Below, piece after piece: positions 7,152 to 12,961 of a stretch of 12,961 bases of DNA (the first letter of the stretch is position 1; the number at the start of each line of letters is the position of its first letter). The notes under the pieces were generated by a model that did not search any database, was not told the DNA's origin, and saw nothing but the letters and a program-made list of their open reading frames with translations. Both the position numbers and the translations under genes were made by a program. This stretch comes from Pelagophyceae sp. CCMP2097 (Eukaryota; Sar; Pelagophyceae): positions 125,756-138,716 of the forward strand of contig MU657174.1 of NCBI GenBank assembly GCA_026770575.1. Direction: 5' to 3'.

Positions 7152-8482
7152 ATGGCCGAGGCATGGAACACGCTGTGGGCGGCGCGCGACGAGACCCTTG
7201 CGGAGTGGGCGCGGCTGCAGGCGGACGCGGACGCGCACCGGGACGTCGAGCGCGAGTCGGCCAACTCGATCCAGCGCCTCTTCCGCGGGCAGCGCGTGCG
7301 CGCGTGGATCTCCACGATGCGCGCGGCGTGCGTGGAGATCGCGCGCGTGTACCGCGGCCACCGCGGCGCGGTCGTGGCGCGAACGCGCGCCGACGCGCGG
7401 GCGCAGCGCGAGGAGATGGCCGTCTTCCACTACTACGCGGCCGACTGCCAGCGCGCGTTCCGCGGCTACTACTCGCGGCGGTACAAGCACGACTTTAGCG
7501 CCCGCAAGGCGTACATCGAGTCGGTGGTGGCCCAGGGCACTTTGCTGCGGGCGCAGCTCGCGCAGCAGTTTTCCGAGCAGCAGAGCGCCGAGGAGGCGGC
7601 CGCACAGCAAGCCAAGATGGCGCAGTTCAAGCTCGTGACGCAGCAGCTGCACCACCTCGTGTCGACCAAGTCGATTCCGGGCGTCTACAACTCGCCCTAC
7701 GACCAGGAGGCGCCGATTTGCGCCATGGGCGTGCCCGTGGAGACGCACCTCTGCTCCGGCGTCAAGGACCTGCTCAAGCTGCGCGACTACGCACGACCGC
7801 CGCTCGGCGTCGACTTGAATGGCACGCGGCGCCTCGACCTGCCCTTCCACGCCGACGCCTTCAAGTCGCTGCAGGCAGCGTCGCCCTACGATGCGCCGCT
7901 CGAGGCGCAGCGCATGGCCGCCAAGATCGGCCGCGTCGGCTTCGTCGGCGCGGCGGACATGCAGTGCGGCCAGCGCGTCAAGTACGCGCCGTACCGCCGC
8001 GGCGTCAACGAGGGCTCGGCCTACTTTGACCACTGGAAGAACCCGTACACGAAGCGCGGCATCCCGCGCACCAAGGAGGACTTGATGATCTCCGTCTCCG
8101 GTCTCGGCAAGGCCCCGGACGTCCACTTCTACACCAGCGTCGGCGGCAACCGGTCCACGGTCCACGCCAACGGCATCTTCGACGTCATCCGCGCCGCCGA
8201 GAAGACGGGCGGCGTCACGCGCAGGCACCTCGCCCTCCAAGCGGGCAACGTCACGCACAGTGAGCACTCCTTTGACGCTCCTTTATAGAATCTTGTTCGA
8301 ACCCGCCCTCGCCAGGCAACGACGTCGTCGACGCGGGCTACGTGGCGTCGCAGTCGGCGCGCGCGGCGGTCCAGGCGGGGACAAAAGACGACTCCACGCT
8401 CCACTTCGGCAGCCTCGACTCCACGTCGCCAAACGTCCACACGGCGCACTTCGCGCCCGAGCCGCACGCGTCGTTCGCCTGA
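7152..8482 (+). CDS. SPATA17: SPATA17-like IQ-motif protein, probable ciliary/flagellar component
   Basis: SPATA17 is a calmodulin-type IQ protein conserved among ciliated eukaryotes and linked to axoneme and sperm function. Exons 7152-8259 and 8316-8482, joined over a 56-nt phase 1 intron (GTGAGC...GCCAG), give 424 residues. Three IQ-type segments are seen: SIQRLFRGQRVRAW (39-52), a weaker ARVYRGHRGAVVAR (64-78) and DCQRAFRGYYSRRY (98-111). A charged helical stretch, likely coiled coil, runs about 115-165. The diagnostic match is LHHLVSTKSIPGVYNSPY (166-183), close to the MHYLLSTKQIPGIYNSPF block of animal SPATA17. The remainder, with HFYTSVGGNR and a Ser/His-rich tail, is unlike the animal protein as I recall it. 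The ATG at 7152 is preferred because the next in-frame methionine (7317) would remove the first IQ motif. Confidence 0.85.
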
Positions 8483-8728
8483 GGCGCGACCGCGCCGTGA
8501 TGTCGCTCCGTCTAGAAAGGGGCCGCTTCTTCGGCTGTCGTATAAACCGTCGCAAGTTCCAAGATTATGAGCGGCGACGAGATGCCCCGAGCCGGGGTCG
8601 AGATACCCCCGAGCCCCTCGTCGAGGTCGGCCGCTCCGGGCTCCCCGGAGAGTCCGATTTCAGCGATTACGCTAACCGACCGTGCCAGTGACCTGTCAAG
8701 ACCCCAATTCCCCGTGAAAAGTCGGCGG
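8483..8728 (+). promoter_or_regulatory. Upstream region of the small lysine-rich gene, with TATA-like box
   Basis: 246 bp between two co-directional genes. TATAAA at 8541-8546 would place transcription start near 8570, leaving about 150 nt of leader before the preferred start at 8729. The frame is also open from an upstream ATG at 8567, so a longer N-terminus cannot be excluded, but that segment is Pro/Ser-rich and would bury the signal peptide. Confidence 0.4.
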
Positions 8729-9204
8729 ATGAACCCGTTGCGAGTGGTTACGCTGCTCGCGTGCGCGTGGCTGGGCTGGACGCAGAAGTTGAAGTTTACT
8801 GCCGGGGACCAGGCGAACTTGGACCACCGGGACATGCTCATGGAACGCGAATCCGTCCAACGCGCGTTATAACCCGCGTCTCCTCGACGTCTGCGCGTCT
8901 CCATCCCACGGAAGCTTCCATGCGCGACGACGCGGCGCGCGCGCTCCCGAGCGGTATTCGCCTTTGGCGCTTCTTCCCGCGTGGACGCTCCTCCCTGCGT
9001 AGGAAGAACGCGCGCGCGAAAACGGCGCACGAGACGATGCAGCGTTCGAAGAAGACGAACTTGGAGTCGGCGAAGAACACGCGCGACATCAACGCCAAGA
9101 CCAAGGCGCAGTCGCAAAAGACGGAATCCAGACGAAAAAAGGCGGCCATGAAGACCAAGCATAACCTCAAGGCCAAGCAGCGCAGCTCGCGCGGCGAGAT
9201 GTAG
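8729..9204 (+). CDS. Small lysine-rich protein with predicted signal peptide, family unknown
   Basis: I do not recognise this protein. The start at 8729 is chosen because it gives a good signal peptide: MNPLR, then the hydrophobic VVTLLACAWLGW, then a likely cleavage near TQ. The mature part opens with LKFTAGDQANLDHRDML, then becomes very basic, with many Lys/Arg spaced among Ser, Thr, Ala and Asn, ending RSSRGEM. The model joins 8729-8865 to 9003-9204 by a 137-nt phase 2 intron with a weak GTTATA donor and a GCGTAG acceptor, giving 112 residues. The intron is inferred because the signal-peptide frame stops at 8870 while the basic frame is open to 9204. The alternative is a separate 94-residue single-exon ORF from 8920, which starts arginine-rich. 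It ends 52 bp from the convergent ankyrin gene. Confidence 0.5.
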
Positions 9205-9211
9205 GCCCCGT

Positions 9212-9245
9212 CAGTGCGGCCCTGCACTGCAACACTTTAATTAAA
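9212..9245. terminator. Shared hairpin and AT palindrome between convergent genes
   Basis: The 52-bp gap between two convergent stops contains CAGTGC/GCACTG (9212-9229), a perfect 6-bp stem with a 6-nt loop, followed by the perfect palindrome TTTAATTAAA (9236-9245). Both read the same on either strand, so a two-way 3'-end signal is plausible. This is inference from position and symmetry. Confidence 0.4.
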
Positions 9246-9256
9246 CTTTGACACAC

Positions 9257-10589
9257 TCACGTCGCGGCCTCGCCACCAACGATGGCGTCCGACGGACCGC
9301 CCGTGGCATCTCGAGCGTCATCCGCCGCCGCCTCGGCAGAAACCGCGGAAATGTCCAGCACCGCCGCCTCGGGGGGCTTTTCGGAAGGCGCCGCCTCTGC
9401 CGCTGCCGGGGCCGCGGCGGCGGCGGCGGCGTCCGCGGCGGCGCGGGCGGCGGCAGCCGCTTTGTTGCGGATGGCGTCGAGCGCGGCTTGCGCGGCCCGC
9501 GCGGCGGCGTCGGCGTCGGCGCGCAAGGCCTCTGCCTCACAGCGCGTCTCCTCTGCGCAGCGACGTCGGAGTTTGGCGCGGCCGCGCCGCTGGAGCTCGA
9601 CGAGGCCGCGTCGTATCGCAAGGAACCGCAGGCGCGCGGGCTGGGCGAGGATAGTGCCGGTGAGGGACGTTGCGGACCGGTGCCGCAAAGTGCGCGCGAG
9701 GTGGCACTGCGCCGAGACGAGCGCCCCGTGGCGGTCGAAGAACACCGCCGGCGCGTCACCGTCTTTTGTGCACGGCGCGTCCAGGTCGACGCCGAGCTTG
9801 GCGAGCGCCGCGAGCGCGGAAGACGAACCCGCGAACGCCGCGTAAAAAGCCGGCGCGCCGTACCCCGCGTCGTCGCACGCCTTGGAGAGGTCGACGCCGA
9901 CGTGGTCGAGGTACCACAGCACGCGCGGCTGGTCGTGCCTGCGGCGGCACGGGCCTTTAGGAAAAGTGGATGCCCGAGCGACTCACAGGACGGCGTAGTA
10001 GGCCGGCGACAGATTTACTTCGTCGAGCTGGTCCAGCGGGAGCCAGTGGCCAAGGTCGTCGAGCGCGCGGATCAGGTCGACGTCGCCAACCTCGATCCTG
10101 CACAGAGGCTCCGGCGGCGGCACCTGCTCGGGCCGAGACGCACAGCTGCGGCAGCGTCTCGTGGTCCGTGCCGCGGACCCTCGGGCAGAAGAGCGGCGGC
10201 GCCGTCTCGTTTGGGTCGAGGAAGCGGCCCGCGACGGCGCGGAAGCTCGGCCTAAGAGCGCCAGAGGTGATGTTTCTCCTCGGAAGGAGGACCAGAGGGC
10301 GCGGCGCTCGCCAGCGTTCGAGTTCGCGGTGGTTGTGCGGGAACGCGCCGTGGCGCCGTTTCAGCGGCGCCTGCTCGGCGTACCAGACCCCGAGCGTCTT
10401 CCACAGTTCGAACGAAAACTCTGCGTCCACCGCCGCCTCCTGCGCCCCGCGCGGCGGCGCCGGCGCCTGCGCCACGCCCGGCAGGTAGCCGCGGCTGAAA
10501 TTCTTGCGCGGCTGGAGTGCGTCGACGCTCAGCGCGCCGGCGAAGCGGCGCCGCGTCTGCCGCCTCACAACGTCGCGGCGCGACTCCAT
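9257..10589 (-). CDS. Ankyrin-repeat-like protein with alanine-rich tail
   Basis: A likely protein-binding scaffold of unknown partner. Exons on the - strand are 10589-10144, 10097-9987 and 9938-9257, giving 412 residues, with introns of 46 nt (GTGCGT...TGCAG, phase 2) and 48 nt (GTGAGT...CGCAG, phase 2). Residues 1-148 are basic and unrecognised, with FELWKTLGVWYAEQ at about 60-73. Degenerate ankyrin units follow: GDVDLIRALDDLG (153-165), LSPAYYAVLHDQPRVLWYLDHVGVDL (178-203), and GAPAFYAAFAGSSSALAALAKLGVDL. The last third is charged then Ala-rich (likely helical), ending GGEAAT. The start at 10589 has a strong ACCATGG context; the frame stays open to a methionine at 10757, so an extension is possible. 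Exon joins are well supported because they unite one continuous ankyrin array. Confidence 0.75.
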
Positions 10590-10860
10590 GGTCGACACGC
10601 GACGGGAAGCGCCGCGCTCCCCCCGAGGCGCGCCACCCGACGCTCGGATCACCGCAGTCGAGAGCTGCCCGGGCCTCGACTTGCAACAACTTGTTTTAAG
10701 AACACGCTGAACTATCGCCCAAATCACGTGACGGCTTGTAGACGTTGCTAGGTTCACCGGTGGTCCCCTGCAGTACTATACCGGCGTTCAGCTGCGTCTT
10801 TCTGTGCCGCCCGGTTCTCGAAAGTTATGAGCCTCGAAGCCGGGCTCCCGCTTTAACGCC
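10590..10860. promoter_or_regulatory. Intergenic region with a CACGTG box upstream of the ankyrin-like gene
   Basis: 271 bp between the stop of the PDI-like gene and the start of the ankyrin-like gene, both on the - strand. A palindromic CACGTG (G-box/E-box core) lies at 10725-10730, about 136 bp before the start codon, in an AT-richer patch. Binding by a bHLH or bZIP factor is possible but untested. Confidence 0.35.
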
Positions 10861-12519
10861 TCAAAGGTCGTACTCGTCGCCATCGGCTCCGGCCGCCGCC
10901 CCCTCGGCGGCGGCGGCGGGCCAGGCGGGGAGGCCGCCGGCGAACTTGTCGAACTTGCCCTCGCCGCCGATGACGGCCTCGAGCATGGCCGCAAAGGCGT
11001 CGGCGCCGTGCGCCCGCGCCGCGCGCGCGCGCTTGCCGCCCTTGACGACCACGAGCGCCGGCAGCGCCTCGTTTGGCCCGCGCAGCGCGGCGAATAATGC
11101 GGCGGGCGCGGTGGCCGCGTCGACGTGGACGAAGGCAAAGCCGTTGGCCGCGTACTTTGCCGCGACGTCGGAAAAGTCGCCCGCGCTAACCGGGCCGTCC
11201 GTGAGGATCACCGCGCACGTCTTCGCCGAGGAAAGGTCGTAGCACTTGCTGGCCAGGTCCGCCGCCGACGCAACGGGGGAGACCTCGCCGGCGCTCGCCT
11301 TCTTCTTCGCCGCGCGCGCCTCTGCCGCGAGGACGGAGTTGGGCTTTGGCAGTTCGGGCAGCGTGGCCACGTCCGAGACGCCTTTAAGCTGGGCGGGCCC
11401 CGCCTTGGCGGCGGCGGCGACGGACTCGACGAACGCCTTGAGAGCTGCGAGGTCGACCTTGCCGCGCTTTTGGGCGACTACGGGGTTGGCGCCGAACGCG
11501 GCCACGACGCTCAGACCCAGCGCTTTGCGGTCCAGCGCGGCGACGAAGACGTGCACATCGCCGGGCTTCAACGTGGCGTTGAACGCCGCCGCCGTTTCTC
11601 CGTCCGAGGCGTACGCGGCCGAAAAGAGCGGCTTCGCCTTTGACCCACTTTGCTCTAGAGCCTTCATCGCTTCGTCAATCGCCTCCTTGGCCGCCGAGTT
11701 CTTCGTCGCTGCGCGCGCCTCCTTCAACAGCGCCTTGGCCGGGGCTTCCGGGTCGTCGGCCTTGGCCTCTTTTAAGAGGTCTTCCGTCAGCTTGCCGTGC
11801 AGCTTGTTCAGCCAATCGGGAGCCGCCGTTTCAGAGCCGATGGCAAAGAGCACGGGCTTGTTGTCCAGCGCGGCCCTCCCGAAAAAGGTGTAGAGCTCGT
11901 CGAACTTTTTGACGGCCACGGGCTCAATCAACTCGACCTTCATCTTCTTGGCGGCGTCGTCCTTGACCCACCGGGCGATGTCGTCCGCCTCGCGCGGGCC
12001 GTCGTAGTTCAGCGAACCCTTCCCAGAAGCCGAAGTCACGAACTTGCACGTCGGGAACCTACAACCAACCCTCACCTCGCGGATTCGGCGTCTGGGCGTC
12101 TCTGAAACGGGTGGCCTCCCGCCGCGCGCCCGTGTCTATGCGGCAAAGCGCGTCGATCAGACTGACCCTCGGATGTCGGAGAACAGCGCCTGGACCTTTG
12201 GGTTTGGCTCGACGTCGCACGCGCCGACTTTCAGGCCCGTGTCCGCGAGCGCCAACGCCGCCTTTTTCATCTTCGGCGCTAGCGTCTTGCAGTGGCCGCA
12301 CCACGGCGCGTAGAACATGACGAAGTGCGGCTACGTATAGGGTCATGGTCCTTCGCGAGGGCATGGACTTACGGCGGCGCCGATCTCGCTGGCCCAGTTC
12401 GCATCCGTTAGCTCCGTCACCGGGCACGCCTTGCCACGGCAGCCGAACATGGCGTCGTGGCCGCCGCCGCCGGCATCCGCAAACGCCGCGCACAGCAGCA
12501 GAAGCACGGCGCGCAGCAT
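10861..12519 (-). CDS. Protein disulfide isomerase-like protein (P5/PDIA6-like), ER lumen
   Basis: Probably a thiol-disulfide oxidoreductase that forms or shuffles disulfides in the secretory pathway. Exons on the - strand are 12519-12373, 12330-12167 and 12058-10861, 502 residues. A signal peptide ([16 protein letters not shown]) opens the protein. One active thioredoxin domain follows, with [15 protein letters not shown] (CGHC at 60-63) and GFPTCKF (cis-Pro at about 106). The middle is long, Lys/Ala-rich and thioredoxin-fold-like without a CxxC. A C-terminal thioredoxin-like domain lacking a catalytic pair resembles the b domain of P5. It ends DEYDL, not a standard K/HDEL, yet similar enough to suggest a variant ER-retention signal. 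Introns are 42 nt (GTAAGT...CGTAG) and 108 nt (GTCAGT...TGTAG). The start is fixed by the signal peptide. Only one CGHC is present, where P5 usually has two. Confidence 0.9.
12331..12372 (-). other. 42-nt intron 1 of the PDI-like gene
   Basis: GTAAGT donor and ATACGTAG acceptor, phase 0. It contains in-frame stops and falls exactly between the signal-peptide exon and the [14 protein letters not shown] active-site exon. It is the shortest intron in the window. Confidence 0.85.
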
Positions 12520-12869
12520 GCCGGGAGATGACTGACTAGTACTGATCCTGGCTGAGACTGTACTCGGACACGCCACCCAAAGTCGGCGAGCGCGGTCCAC
12601 CTCTTTCGAATTTCTGGACCTCTGTTTGTCTGATTCCCGGGGGCCACGTTGCGGCCGCTGCGAGGTCGGGGGACCAGACCACCCCCCAGGGGGGGGTGGG
12701 TGCGGAGCACCCAACCCCACCCCACCCCGGAGGGCTGGGGTTGGGGTTGGGTAGGGTGGGCGGCGGAGACACCCCCTGCTGACCGACCCGAGGTCCGGGC
12801 CAGGCAATCGGGGTCCGAGGTCGGCGGGCCTCGATGAATGAAAGAGGACGTCTTAATGACTTAGATTCC
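12520..12869. promoter_or_regulatory. 350-bp intergenic region with G-run and C-run tracts upstream of the PDI-like gene
   Basis: This probably holds the PDI promoter and, if the right-edge gene is real, a divergent one. The inner part is ordinary. The outer part (about 12680-12765) is dominated by C-runs then G-runs, with hairpin potential at 12698-12712 and a G-quadruplex-type tract at 12732-12760. No TATA box or gene was found. Confidence 0.5.
12732..12760 (+). promoter_or_regulatory. Potential G-quadruplex tract
   Basis: Five closely spaced G-runs (12737-12740, 12743-12746, 12749-12751, 12754-12756, 12758-12760) with loops of 1-2 nt, plus another GGG at 12732-12734. This fits the usual four-tract quadruplex pattern easily. 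It lies about 215 bp upstream of the PDI-like start codon. Confidence 0.65.
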
Positions 12870-12961
12870 ATGCGCGTAAAGGTCGCCTTCGCAGCGGAGC
12901 CGCACCTCGCGGTACGCGGTATGTACGCGGCGCGCGTGGCGAGGTGGCGGCTGCGTCGCCG
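12870..12961 (+). CDS. Possible 5' end of a + strand gene cut by the window edge
   Basis: An ATG at 12870 opens a frame that runs without a stop to the window end, 30 codons, beginning MRVKVAFAAEPHLAV and then Arg-rich. GC-rich DNA often lacks stops, so this is weak support. It would be divergent from the PDI-like gene. No family is recognised. Confidence 0.25.
   Translation, partial: MRVKVAFAAEPHLAVRGMYAARVARWRLRR

Noticed and set aside
8280..8315. GTTCGAACCC T-loop-like sequence in the SPATA17 intron
   Set aside because: The intron is only 56 nt, too short to hold a tRNA, and no cloverleaf can be drawn.
10122..10143. 22-nt GT...AG intron in the ankyrin-like gene using the first CAG
   Set aside because: Too short to splice; the 46-nt intron with the next CAG keeps the frame and gives a continuous ankyrin unit.
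9248..10255. 335-codon + strand ORF opposite the ankyrin-like gene
   Set aside because: Gly/Arg-rich shadow of the alanine-rich tail on the other strand; no domains seen.

Overview
This window looks like nuclear DNA of a photosynthetic, flagellated microalga with a red-type secondary plastid. A GC-rich stramenopile of the pelagophyte kind (Aureococcus-like) is my best guess. The reasons are high GC in genes, dense gene packing on both strands, many very short GT-AG introns (about 42-147 nt), and a plastid preprotein whose signal peptide ends in an AVAF-AP motif of the 'ASAFAP' type used by diatoms and relatives. A ciliary SPATA17 homologue is also present. The organism assignment is inference, because no rRNA or plastid sequence is in the window.

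Layout from left to right. (1) 1-426: the 3' end of an unrecognised + strand gene with an acidic tail. (2) 427-1199: a gene-poor, less GC-rich stretch rich in CTAG sites and small palindromes. (3) 1200-2905: a SAPS-domain regulatory subunit of protein phosphatase 6, + strand, apparently four exons. (4) 2906-3361: a convergent intergenic region containing an inverted-repeat pair. (5) 3362-5242: glycyl-tRNA synthetase, - strand, four exons, with a basic presequence. (6) 5380-6866: a plastid-targeted DUF3593-DUF2499 (Ycf49-like) membrane protein, + strand, divergent from the synthetase across 137 bp. (7) 7152-8482: a SPATA17-like IQ-motif protein, + strand, two exons. (8) 8729-9204: a small lysine-rich protein, probably secreted, + strand, with a less certain model. 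(9) 9257-10589: an ankyrin-like protein, - strand, three exons. (10) 10861-12519: a PDI/P5-like ER thioredoxin protein, - strand, three exons. (11) 12520-12961: a G-rich intergenic region and possibly the first codons of another + strand gene at the right edge.

There is no operon logic. The genes are unrelated housekeeping or organelle genes: translation, phosphatase regulation, ER folding, plastid membrane and cilium. Exon structures were rebuilt by hand from reading-frame continuity, GT-AG sites and remembered family motifs, and every complete model sums to a whole number of codons. The most notable non-gene signals are a 60-nt intron that is nearly all hairpin, a bias to GTRCGT donors and TAG acceptors, a possible short inverted-repeat element, a 21-bp coding tandem repeat and a G-quadruplex-prone tract upstream of the PDI gene. 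I found no phage, CRISPR, toxin or obvious new defence system.
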